From: Wolbachia endosymbiont of Mansonella ozzardi
GTDB taxonomy: Bacteria; Pseudomonadota; Alphaproteobacteria; Rickettsiales; Anaplasmataceae
Direction of reading: 5' to 3'
DNA length: 7,357 nt
Assembly: GCF_020278625.1 (NCBI RefSeq)
Contig: NZ_JADAKK010000006.1
Coordinates: forward strand, 1 to 7,357
Position numbers and translations under genes: made by a program. This document shows positions 1 to 6,800 of the stretch, piece after piece (the stretch's first letter is position 1; each line of letters begins with the position of its first letter). A model generated the notes under the pieces. It did not search any database and had not been told where the DNA came from. It saw only the letters and a program-made list of their open reading frames with translations.

Positions 1-12
1 CAATCTAGTCAA
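1..12 (-). CDS. Possible start of a minus-strand gene leaving the window (TTG start)
   Basis: The minus strand shows AAGGAG at 26-21, then 8 bases, then TTG at 12-10 followed by ACT AGA TTG to the edge. This is good ribosome-site spacing with a permitted alternative start codon. Only four codons are visible, so no product can be named and the call depends entirely on the site. Confidence 0.25.
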
Positions 13-20
13 CAGTACCA

Positions 21-26
21 CTCCTT
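21..26 (-). promoter_or_regulatory. Strong ribosome binding site near the left edge
   Basis: AAGGAG on the minus strand, 8 bases before a TTG codon at 12-10. It is the main evidence that another minus-strand gene begins at the window edge. Confidence 0.35.
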
Positions 27-145
27 GCTTATTATAGCTTTACGGCTTTAATTTTAATATACAATCCAGTTTTCTTCGCAAATTCATCAAAAACACTCAT
101 TATTTAGCGTAAAACCTATGCTTATTAAACCCAATGCGTTTCTAG

Positions 146-169
146 ATTCTAGTGTCGGGACACCGGAAT
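146..169. repeat. Imperfect hairpin downstream of the 434-residue gene
   Basis: Arms ATTCTAGTGTC (146-156) and GACACCGGAAT (159-169) pair with one mismatch and one wobble. There is no T-run after it on the minus strand, so it is not a standard terminator. Its ends and sequence resemble the 'TTCCAGTGTC...GACACTGGAA' hairpin repeats seen in Wolbachia intergenic DNA. Confidence 0.5.
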
Positions 170-208
170 AACATCATCCTTTATCATATAAATGACCCAT
201 AGGATGTT
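170..208. repeat. Second weak inverted repeat near the left end
   Basis: AACATCATCCT (170-180) and AGGATGTT (201-208) pair, with a 3-base bulge, around a 20-base centre. It lies downstream of the 434-residue gene. It lacks a following T-run and may be only part of the repeat debris. Confidence 0.3.
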
Positions 209-279
209 ACAATTTATCAGGACGGTTCTATTGTCTTGTCATCTTTTCGTATTGATCTCACATGGTCCTACTTTTCATA

Positions 280-1584
280 TCATCTAACCTTCAATGGTGC
301 TTTCCCTACTGATTGACCCTTTGTAACTTTCACATTATCAAACCCGCTTGGTGGTTGAGCATTATTTACAGAGCTTCGCTGGGGTTCACGCTCAGCACTA
401 GCACCAGACTTTCTATCATCATTAGTTTCTGATGGAACTTGAAATTGATCAACTTTAGGAAAATTTTCAGGATTAGGAGGCAACCCTACATCAGCTCCTC
501 TTCGAGGACTTTTAGCATTACTACCTACATCCATTTTTTCTGATTTACTCTCATCAGTTTCAAACCATCTTCTATGTTCTGTCCGAACTTTTTGCCACTT
601 TGGAACTTCTGTTAAACGCTCAGCTAAATTTGGTTTTTGTGCTGGTTGTGTTGCTCCCTTATTTTCTTTCACTTTTGGTTTTGATATCCCACTATTCTCC
701 TTATTCGTATCATCTTTGTACACAGAACACACCAAATTTTTCAGGAAATCTAATAAAAGATCGCGCTCTAGTTTGGATAGAGTGATTAGCCTTGCAACAC
801 CAGATGAAAAATCAAAGATGGAAACTGGAACAATAACTGTAGGCTTTTCTTTTGCACCCACCTTTATTGCCAAGTCTTCACGAACTTCTTTAGTTTCTTT
901 TGATGATGTTTTTTCTGCTTTTTCGGTTGCTCTTTTTTCTTCTTTGGTTGTTTCCATTGAAGCTGTGAGTTCAACTGAAAAGCACTCTGCCAAGGTTGTA
1001 AGAACCCAACCTGCTAGGAACGTTTGCAAACGAAGTTTCAAATCTCGCAATGCCTCTAATCGTCCACATACTCTTGCAAACTCTTCTTCCAATAATTTAC
1101 CGCCGTTTAATTTTGCTTCTAGCTCTTTTATTTCATTTTCCAGCCTTTGATCCCAAGATAGATTTGAGTTAAAAATTGCCCTGACCAATTTCTTGAGTTT
1201 ATCGCGTAAAAACTTCATTATGGAAATTAGCAAGTGCTCCTTCTCTTCCTTTTCCTTAATCGCTTTATAGGTTTTAAAATCTAGATCCAAACCAAAGTAG
1301 TCGAAAAATTGTTTGAAAAAATGGTAAAAGTTTTTCTGCAATTTGCCACTATCAGTGAAACAATCCTCATTTTCTTCAACAAGTTGCAGTATATTATCAA
1401 CTTGCTCACAAGCTTTACTTTCAAGCTCTGCCCTTCTGAGAAAGTCTCTACGGAACATTTCTTCCGCAGCAGCCCTTAGTTCGCTCAGCTTTTCTTGTTG
1501 TAAAATCTCCTCTGTTCTGATTTTTCCGAGGTAGATTGAGCTATCGCTTGAACTACCGCTGTCTTTTGGAAAGTCTTTCACCAT
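280..1584 (-). CDS. Unrecognised 434-residue protein: coiled coils, aromatic helix, disordered basic tail
   Basis: I do not recognise a family. The start is well supported: AAAGGAGC lies 5 bases before the ATG, and two promoter matches lie upstream. There is no signal peptide and no clear membrane span. Residues 1-20 are Ser/Asp-rich. Residues about 22-75 and 145-188 are charged, heptad-like helices suggesting coiled coils. Residues 86-97 (FYHFFKQFFDYF) hold eight aromatics in an amphipathic pattern. Residues about 189-206 are moderately hydrophobic, and 210-248 are low-complexity Lys/Glu/Thr. A short beta-like stretch (249-268) precedes a second helix (270-288). From about 290 to the end the chain is Pro/Ser/Lys/Asp-rich and looks disordered. 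The last 20 residues are basic, with net charge about +4. It is not part of the ribosomal cluster, being separated from it by 630 bases. A scaffold, cytoskeleton-associated or secreted protein would fit. The long frame, ribosome site and domain-like composition make it very likely a real gene. Confidence 0.9.
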   Translation of the reverse strand: MVKDFPKDSGSSSDSSIYLGKIRTEEILQQEKLSELRAAAEEMFRRDFLRRAELESKACEQVDNILQLVEENEDCFTDSGKLQKNFYHFFKQFFDYFGLDLDFKTYKAIKEKEEKEHLLISIMKFLRDKLKKLVRAIFNSNLSWDQRLENEIKELEAKLNGGKLLEEEFARVCGRLEALRDLKLRLQTFLAGWVLTTLAECFSVELTASMETTKEEKRATEKAEKTSSKETKEVREDLAIKVGAKEKPTVIVPVSIFDFSSGVARLITLSKLERDLLLDFLKNLVCSVYKDDTNKENSGISKPKVKENKGATQPAQKPNLAERLTEVPKWQKVRTEHRRWFETDESKSEKMDVGSNAKSPRRGADVGLPPNPENFPKVDQFQVPSETNDDRKSGASAEREPQRSSVNNAQPPSGFDNVKVTKGQSVGKAPLKVR

Positions 1585-1632
1585 TTTTGCTCCTTTAATA
1601 CTTAATTAGTTCAATTTTACAGTACCAAATAT

Positions 1633-1661
1633 TTAATAAGTCTAAATCGTAAAGTTGTCAA
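1633..1661 (-). promoter_or_regulatory. Second promoter match for the 434-residue gene (P2)
   Basis: A perfect -35 TTGACA (1661-1656), a 17-base spacer, and -10 TATTAA (1638-1633), which matches consensus at four of six positions. The start would be near 1626, about 40 bases before the ATG. Confidence 0.45.
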
Positions 1662-1662
1662 T

Positions 1663-1679
1663 AAACTTTTATAAAGTTT
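1663..1679. repeat. Inverted repeat between P1 and P2
   Basis: A perfect 7-base dyad, AAACTTT and AAAGTTT, with a 3-base centre. It lies just downstream of the predicted P1 start and directly next to the P2 -35 box, where a repressor site could act. It is AT-rich, so chance is possible. Confidence 0.4.
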
Positions 1680-1691
1680 TATGTTATGTAT

Positions 1692-1720
1692 ATTATATCA
1701 TACACTGTACAACCTTTCAA
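1692..1720 (-). promoter_or_regulatory. Strong sigma70-type promoter for the 434-residue gene (P1)
   Basis: -35 TTGAAA (1720-1715), a 17-base spacer, and a perfect -10 TATAAT (1697-1692) preceded by TGA, which makes an extended -10. Transcription would start near 1685, giving a leader of about 100 bases before the ATG at 1584. Confidence 0.65.
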
Positions 1721-1796
1721 TAATACCTTCCCTATTTATTTCGAGATTTTTAACCTGTTTTAACATCTGTTTTCTTAAATTCATCCTTGTGAACAC
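1698..1796 (-). CDS. Possible small ORF upstream of the 434-residue gene
   Basis: A frame of 32 codons from GTG, or 28 codons from the ATG at 1784, ends in TGA at 1698-1700. The predicted peptide is basic and helical (MNLRKQMLKQVKNLEIN, then REGIIERLYSV). The frame stays open further upstream to a TAA at 1833-1835, giving 45 sense codons rich in Arg, Lys and Glu. GAGAG sits 7 bases before the GTG. Two sigma70-type promoter matches lie 60-110 bases upstream, and the stop codon abuts the -10 box of the next promoter. It could be a leader peptide, a small protein, a fragment of a decayed gene, or chance. No family is recognised. Confidence 0.3.
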   Translation of the reverse strand: MFTRMNLRKQMLKQVKNLEINREGIIERLYSV

Positions 1797-1854
1797 TGAT
1801 TTTCTCTCAGCTATTGCTTTTCTTTTTCTGCGTTAAGTATTTGATATTATACTT

Positions 1855-1883
1855 ATTATAGCCTGCTATGGAATATTATACAA
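1855..1883 (-). promoter_or_regulatory. Upstream promoter match overlapping P0a (P0b)
   Basis: -35 TTGTAT (1883-1878), a 17-base spacer, and a perfect -10 TATAAT (1860-1855). Its -35 box overlaps the P0a -10 box, so the two could not be occupied at once. AT-rich DNA makes such boxes common by chance, so the spacing is the main support. Confidence 0.35.
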
Positions 1884-1903
1884 ACACATTTTTCTTGCTA
1901 CAA
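1875..1903 (-). promoter_or_regulatory. Upstream promoter match (P0a)
   Basis: -35 TTGTAG (1903-1898), a 17-base spacer, and a perfect -10 TATAAT (1880-1875). It would start a transcript near 1868, ahead of the possible small ORF and about 285 bases before the 434-residue gene. Confidence 0.4.
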
Positions 1904-2034
1904 AACCTACCCGCGAAACCTTGTCCAGAATGGCTTTTGGCCGACACTTTTAACAAAAAATTTACTGACTGATTCATTATTTTATAGCTTGATCAATGGC
2001 CATATTGTTTAAGTCTTTAGTAATAAGCGTTCCA

Positions 2035-2054
2035 GAATTAATATAAATTTATTC
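2035..2054. repeat. Imperfect 20-base palindrome
   Basis: GAAT...ATTC ends with an AT-rich interior, paired at 14 of 20 positions (seven of ten base pairs). No neighbouring promoter or gene start explains it. It is reported as a structural observation only. Confidence 0.25.
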
Positions 2055-2100
2055 GAGAAAAGATAAGCCCAAATAGCATCTCAAGCAACTTCAGGTGTCA

Positions 2101-2158
2101 GCTACTTTGGATGACATCTTAGGGATCTGAATGACAAAAAAAGGCTACTCGGATGACA
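2101..2158. repeat. Degenerate short repeats downstream of rplI
   Basis: Three copies of a (G)GATGACA-like unit lie 20-22 bases apart: GCTACTTTGGATGACA (2101-2116), CTGAATGACA (2127-2136) and GCTACTCGGATGACA (2144-2158). The first and third share the longer GCTACT...GGATGACA form. Such 'TGTCATCC' strings resemble dispersed intergenic repeats common in Wolbachia genomes; this is recognition, not a search result. Confidence 0.55.
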
Positions 2159-2214
2159 AGAAAGGGGTTACTTATCGTTTATATCTTCTTGCATGTAGTC
2201 CGACTCTCTTGTTG

Positions 2215-2709
2215 TTATGATTTTTGGCTTTGTAATTTTACCTGTCTTAATTCATGTGTATCTGTCTCTGATCTCACAACATGAACAGTGATTGGTATTA
2301 CTACTTCGCTGTGAAGTTCTATATCCACTTGATACTCACCTAGATTTCTTATTTTTACTCCATTAAAGAATATTTTACGGTGATCAATTTCACACTCTTG
2401 CAACAAAGATTTCGCAATTTCTCTTGTTGTTACAGAACCAAAAATTTTGCCATCCTCAGAAGCTTGCTTTACCAACACCACAAACTTATCAGTAAGAGAC
2501 GCTGCTAGCTCTTTTGCTAAATTCAATTTTCTTATATTCTCTTCCTCTAAAAAGAAACGCTGCTCCTCTAGTTCTGCTATACTCTCCTTAGTAGCTTTAA
2601 CCGCCTTCTTTTGTGGAAAAAGAAAATTGCGTGCATAGCCAGGCTTTACCTTTACAATTTCGCCTAACCTACCAAGAGTCCTTATATTTTCCTTTAAAAT
2701 TACTAACAT
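2215..2709 (-). CDS. rplI: 50S ribosomal protein L9
   Basis: Large-subunit protein that binds 23S rRNA near the base of the L1 stalk and extends outward through a long connecting helix. It has 164 residues, slightly longer than the common length of about 150. The N-terminal domain carries the L9 signature GRLGEIVKVKPGYARNFL (residues 13-30) followed by FPQKKAVKAT. The connecting helix covers about 41-75. The C-terminal domain has GKIFGSVTTREIAK (87-100) and the closing beta segment GEYQVDIELHSEVVIPITVHVV (about 124-145). About 18 polar residues follow as a tail. The ATG is preceded by TAGGTAAT, in which the ribosome site overlaps the rpsR stop. This is the last gene of the rpsF-rpsR-rplI cluster. 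No convincing terminator hairpin is visible downstream; degenerate repeats begin about 57 bases after the stop. Confidence 0.97.
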   Translation of the reverse strand: MLVILKENIRTLGRLGEIVKVKPGYARNFLFPQKKAVKATKESIAELEEQRFFLEEENIRKLNLAKELAASLTDKFVVLVKQASEDGKIFGSVTTREIAKSLLQECEIDHRKIFFNGVKIRNLGEYQVDIELHSEVVIPITVHVVRSETDTHELRQVKLQSQKS

Positions 2710-2716
2710 AAATTAC

Positions 2717-2992
2717 CTAAACTTTTTTGGTACAGTAAGGAATACGAGATAAAAAACGTGCCCTTATGATTTCTAAACGCAATTTCCTCTGCTTTTTTGC
2801 ACACACACCTGTTAATCTTCTAGGTAATATTCTACCATAGTCAGAGATATATTTGGATAATAAATCCGTATTCTTATAATCTACTTCCTCATCTCCCAGC
2901 GCAGCAAGAGGACAAACTTTAGAACGCCTAAACCCAGTTCTGTTATTTACAGATACATAGGAATCATTAAAATTACCTCGTCTTTTTGTCAT
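2717..2992 (-). CDS. rpsR: 30S ribosomal protein S18
   Basis: Small-subunit protein that binds S6 and 16S rRNA on the 30S platform. It has 91 residues, a normal length. The family core is clear: DYKN (38-41), LLSKYISDYGRILPRR (44-59), TGVCAKKQRKL (61-71) and the basic helix IIRARFLSRIPY (75-86). The N-terminal third is basic and more variable, as is usual. The ATG shares its A with the rpsF stop codon (TAATG). A GAGGAG site lies about 11 bases upstream inside rpsF, slightly far, so coupled re-initiation after rpsF is likely. The TAG stop overlaps the AGGT ribosome site of rplI. No oddities are seen in the protein itself, which makes the enlarged S6 partner more notable. Confidence 0.97.
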   Translation of the reverse strand: MTKRRGNFNDSYVSVNNRTGFRRSKVCPLAALGDEEVDYKNTDLLSKYISDYGRILPRRLTGVCAKKQRKLRLEIIRARFLSRIPYCTKKV

Positions 2993-3774
2993 TATGCGCT
3001 CTGCTCCTCAACTTGTTTATCCATCATATGAGATTTACCTTCAAAAAATTTATTAACCCGGACAGACAAGTGGCGAATGATATTTTCGTTAAGCTTTACT
3101 CTACGCACAAATTCATCCATAATACTTGAAGTAGAGCTTACGCACATTATACAATAATGACCACTCTTCATCTTGTTTATCGGATACGCAAAGTCTAATA
3201 GACCGCAATATTCATACTTTATCAATCCTGAAGCTTCAACATTTCCTAAAAGCGTCTCTAACGCTTTACTCAATTGATTGGAAACTGTGATTCCAAAACC
3301 TTGTAAAACCGCCTGAAAAAGCTTCATTAAATGCTCTGAAATATTTTCCTTTAAAGTATTTATTGTATTGCGAATAAATGCACTCTTAGCAATTTGCTTA
3401 CCACACTCTGGAAGTTTTACGAAATCTTGTGTTATTCCTAACCCTTTTAGACTACTCTTCAATTCCTTATCAATTTTTGATTCTACTTCTTTCAAGTTTG
3501 AAAGATCTTTTTCCAACTCAGTCCATAAAACTTTTGCAAAACCTTCCAAAAAATTAGAATAATTAACTAAACTTTCTTGAATGTTTTTAACACGTACCTC
3601 TAACTCCTGTTTCGCGAGCTTATCATTTCCTTCTTTTAGAACGCTCTTGATTTGCTGAAGCATAATATCTGCTTTAATGTTCTTCAATAAAACACCTAGT
3701 TCCTGGACCATTTCTTCTACTTCTTGCTGTAATAGGCCCTGTTGTGCTATAAAAGTAAATTCATAAAGATTCAC
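2992..3774 (-). CDS. rpsF: 30S ribosomal protein S6 with a large internal insertion
   Basis: S6 sits on the platform of the 30S subunit, where it pairs with S18 and contacts 16S rRNA. The fold is recognisable in two pieces. Residues 1-35 give strand beta1 (LYEFTFIA) and helix alpha1. Residues about 178-247 give beta2 (LIKYEYCGLLDFAYPI), beta3 (SGHYCIMCV), alpha2 and beta4 (IIRHLSVRV). Between them lie roughly 145 extra residues that are Lys/Glu/Leu-rich and appear helical. The protein is 260 residues against the usual 100-130. The frame is open throughout, so the insert is translated unless it is removed in some unknown way. The start is GTG, supported by AAAGGAAAG 7 bases upstream and by the expected N-terminal S6 sequence. 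The stop codon overlaps the rpsR start in TAATG, which implies translational coupling. Identity as S6 is secure from the C-terminal half and the gene order; the role of the insert is unknown. Confidence 0.95.
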   Translation of the reverse strand: MNLYEFTFIAQQGLLQQEVEEMVQELGVLLKNIKADIMLQQIKSVLKEGNDKLAKQELEVRVKNIQESLVNYSNFLEGFAKVLWTELEKDLSNLKEVESKIDKELKSSLKGLGITQDFVKLPECGKQIAKSAFIRNTINTLKENISEHLMKLFQAVLQGFGITVSNQLSKALETLLGNVEASGLIKYEYCGLLDFAYPINKMKSGHYCIMCVSSTSSIMDEFVRRVKLNENIIRHLSVRVNKFFEGKSHMMDKQVEEQSA

Positions 3775-3778
3775 TATA

Positions 3779-3787
3779 CTTTCCTTT
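3779..3787 (-). promoter_or_regulatory. Ribosome binding site fixing the GTG start of rpsF
   Basis: AAAGGAAAG on the minus strand. Its AAGGA core is 7 bases from the GTG at 3774-3772. Together with the S6 beta1 sequence that starts there, it supports GTG rather than an internal ATG. Confidence 0.75.
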
Positions 3788-3806
3788 AATACTGATTAAA
3801 TGCTCC

Positions 3807-3834
3807 ATTATATAAAGCTTTTTTATATAAGCAA
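3807..3834 (-). promoter_or_regulatory. Possible promoter for the rpsF-rpsR-rplI cluster
   Basis: A perfect -10 TATAAT (3812-3807) has a weak -35 TTGCTT (3834-3829) at 16 bases spacing. It overlaps the last codons of dnaE and would start transcription near 3800, just before the rpsF ribosome site. The -35 box matches consensus only in its first three bases, so readthrough from dnaE remains possible. Confidence 0.4.
3809..3829. repeat. AT-only inverted repeat at the dnaE/rpsF junction
   Basis: A perfect 8-base dyad, TATATAAA (3809-3816) and TTTATATA (3822-3829), with a 5-base loop. It covers the dnaE stop and overlaps the possible rpsF -10 box. It could be an operator or a weak hairpin. It lacks G+C pairs, so it is a poor terminator candidate. 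Confidence 0.4.
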
Positions 3835-6800
3835 GCTATTTGTATCAATTTCTATGCCTTTAATCCAACTTAAATTGGATATCTCACAAACAGCTTGAGG
3901 AGTGATTGAATATGCACCTGGTAACAAGATACTCACTTTATGTTTTTCAAGCAGAAGTTCCAGCATGATTTTGGTTCTACCTCCATCTTTCAGTACTGAA
4001 CTTAATTCCATAGCAGCTGTTTGTGAATCAGCACATCCAGTTAACACTAACCCCTTTATTACAGAAGTGATTCTTTCTGTAAACTCAGATATATCTTTCC
4101 CTACCAATCTTGTCGTATTCTCCGAAGTCTCAAGATCAATTATAACAAACGTTCCTGACGAAAATAAATTTCTTTTCTCCTCTATTATTTCGTTATTATA
4201 GAATGCTATTTCAGAAACATTATGGGGATCAGAAAGCATGAGTATAACAAATCTTCCGCGCTCCGAAGTTCTCATACGTGCATTTAATATTACACCAGCA
4301 GTTTTTGTTGTCTTACTCTCTCCGATAAATCCAATATTTAACTTTCTCAAAAGGGCCCTAAATTTTTCAAGTGGGTGATTAGTTAAGTAAAATCCCAGCG
4401 AAAATAACTCATGCTCTAATTTTTCTTCTTCATTAAAGTCTTCTACATCCTCAAGTTTCGGCTTGAGAACATCAAGATTACCAAATAAAACAGCTTGATT
4501 CGATTCCTTATCCTGCCTATTTTTATTTGCAAAGTAAGTCAATGTGTCTATTGACTCATATAGCTGCTTTCTGTTTTGATGCACGTTATCACATGCTCCG
4601 GACTTAATTAGGCTTTCTAGTGCTCTTTTATTTATTATATGCCCCGAATTTTGAATGAATTCCCATATGTCCTTATAAGTGCTTAAACGTGTATTCACTA
4701 TTCCTTCTGCTATAGAAAAACCAACATTACGCAAAGCAGCAATGCCGTAGCGTATGTGTTCACCCTCTATTGAAAATTCAGCTTTAGATTTGTTTATATC
4801 AGGCAAAAGAACAGAAACTCCAATAAATTTTGCAGCGTGATAAAATAAATTCAATTTGTCCCTGTCATCAATATTCAGATTCATCAAGGCTGTGAAAAAT
4901 TCCAACGGATAGTTAGCCTTAAGGTAAGCTGTTTGGTAAGATATCACTGCATATGCGGCTGCGTGAGATTTATTAAATCCATAACCAGCAAATTTTGCAA
5001 CAAGGTCAAAAATATAACTTGCCCTATCATAATCAACACTATTTTTCGTTGCTCCTTGGATGAAAAGTTCACGTTGTTTATCCATCTCTTCTTTGATTTT
5101 CTTACCCATAGCACGCCTCAGTAGATCTGCTTCAGCTAAACTATATCCAGAGAGAATACGCGCTATTTCCATCACCTGCTCTTGGTAGATTATTACTCCA
5201 AATGTTTCTTTTAATACCCCCTCGAGTAATGGATGAATATAATCTGGCTTTTCAAGCCCGTGCTTTCTTGCAACATAAGTTGGAATGTTATCCATTGGCC
5301 CTGGACGATAAAGAGAAATCAAAGCGATGATATCTTCAATACAGTCTGGTTTTAGTTTGATTAAAGCTTCTCTCATTCCTGAACTTTCAAGCTGGAACAC
5401 TCCAATTGAATCACCTCTTGAGAGCATTTTATAGGTTCTCTGATCATCTAAAGGAACCGAGGAAATATCAATTTTTCTTTCATTATGATTAATTAAACGA
5501 CATACATGATCTATCAGCGTAAGCGTACCAAGTCCGAGAAAATCAAACTTTATTAGTCCAGCTTTCTCCACATATTTCATGCTGTATTGAGTAATTGGTA
5601 GGGCTGAATTTGGATCATAATAAACAGGAACAAAATTTTCTAACTTTTGATCGCATATCACAATTCCAGCCGCATGAGTTGAAACGTGACGATATATCCC
5701 CTCAAGTTTAAGAGAGATACCAAGGAGTTTTGCAATTACTTCATCGCTATCCCTTTCTTTCTGCAGATTTTGATCAAGCTCTATCGCTTGTGATAAAGTT
5801 ACAGGGTTTACCGGATTAAACGGAACCATCTTAGATATTTTATCCACCTGGGCGTAAGGCATCTGCAATACCCTTCCAACGTCGCGCAGTACAGCTTTTG
5901 CCTGTAATTTTCCAAAAGTAATTATTTGAGCAACATAACCATACTTCTTCCGAACATACTCAATAACTAAATCCCTCTTTTCCTGGCAAAAATCGATATC
6001 AAAGTCAGGCATTGATATACGATCAGGGTTTAAAAATCTTTCAAAGATTAGACCAAATTTTATCGGATCAAGATCCGTAATTTGCAACGCCCAAGCAACA
6101 ATTGATCCAGCACCAGAACCTCTTCCTGGACCAACTGGAATGCCATTTGCTTTGCTCCAACGAATGAAATCAGAAACTATCAAAAAGTAGCCAGCATAGT
6201 TCATTGAAGTTATTACGCTTAGTTCGTAATTTAGCCGATCGTGGTATTGCTTAAGGTTTATGTTCGTTTCGTTTGCAATACGAAGTTCCAACCCCGCAAT
6301 TGCCTGTTCCTTCAATTCTTCATTCTCAGTTTTATTCTCTCGACAAGGAAATTTAGGCAAAATAGGCTGCCTACTTTTTGGCATATAAGAGCATCTTCTG
6401 GCTACTACTGAGGTATTATGGATCGCTTCAGGGATATCTCTGAATAGCTCCTCCATTTCCGCCACAGATTTGAAATAATGCTCAGTAGTTAGCTTCCTTC
6501 TGTTATTCTCGAGAGCATAACTTCCTTCTGATATGCACGTTAATATATCATAAGCCTCATAGTCAGATCTGTTGGGAAAAAATACATCATTTGTTGCAAC
6601 CAGCGGTATATCGTGCTGGTAAGCAAAGTCTATTAAAGCTTCTTCGAGCTCCAACTCTTTACTAAGCCCATGACGCTGCAATTCAACGTATAAATGACCA
6701 TTGAATGCTGAGAGCAGTCTTTTTATCGTTTCTTTATCTTGCTTCAACAACAGTTGAGCCAATATACCATCATACCCACCGGTTAAGGCAATTAGGCCTG

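Larger units (their letters stand above)
1585..2214. other. 630-base region without a recognised gene
   Basis: Between rplI and the 434-residue gene. Nearest rplI are degenerate repeats (2101-2158), and further along an imperfect palindrome (2035-2054) and overlapping 8-base palindromes TTGATCAA and ATGGCCAT (1989-2003). From 1903 down to 1633 come four minus-strand promoter matches and a possible small ORF. No tRNA, known small RNA or terminator is recognised. Several short open frames are present, so part of the region may be a decayed gene. Confidence 0.7.

Noticed and set aside
716..1150. 144-codon plus-strand frame opposite the 434-residue gene
   Set aside because: Its composition is Ser/Phe-rich, as expected from reading the antisense of a Lys/Glu-rich helical protein. 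It has no clear ribosome site, and the minus-strand gene has a promoter and ribosome site.
1876..1977. 33-codon minus-strand frame in the intergenic region
   Set aside because: It has no good ribosome site, overlaps the P0a -10 box, and has an unremarkable polar composition. It could be part of a decayed gene but cannot be supported.
1978..2054. Short minus-strand frame ending MAIDQAIK
   Set aside because: It reads like protein for about 20 codons but has no credible start or ribosome site, so it is at best a gene remnant.
2135..2141. Run of A (T on the minus strand) after rplI as a rho-independent terminator
   Set aside because: No stable G+C stem lies immediately before the T-run on the minus strand.
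3902..4201. 99-codon plus-strand frame inside dnaE
   Set aside because: It lies entirely antisense to conserved DnaE coding sequence and shows no family features.
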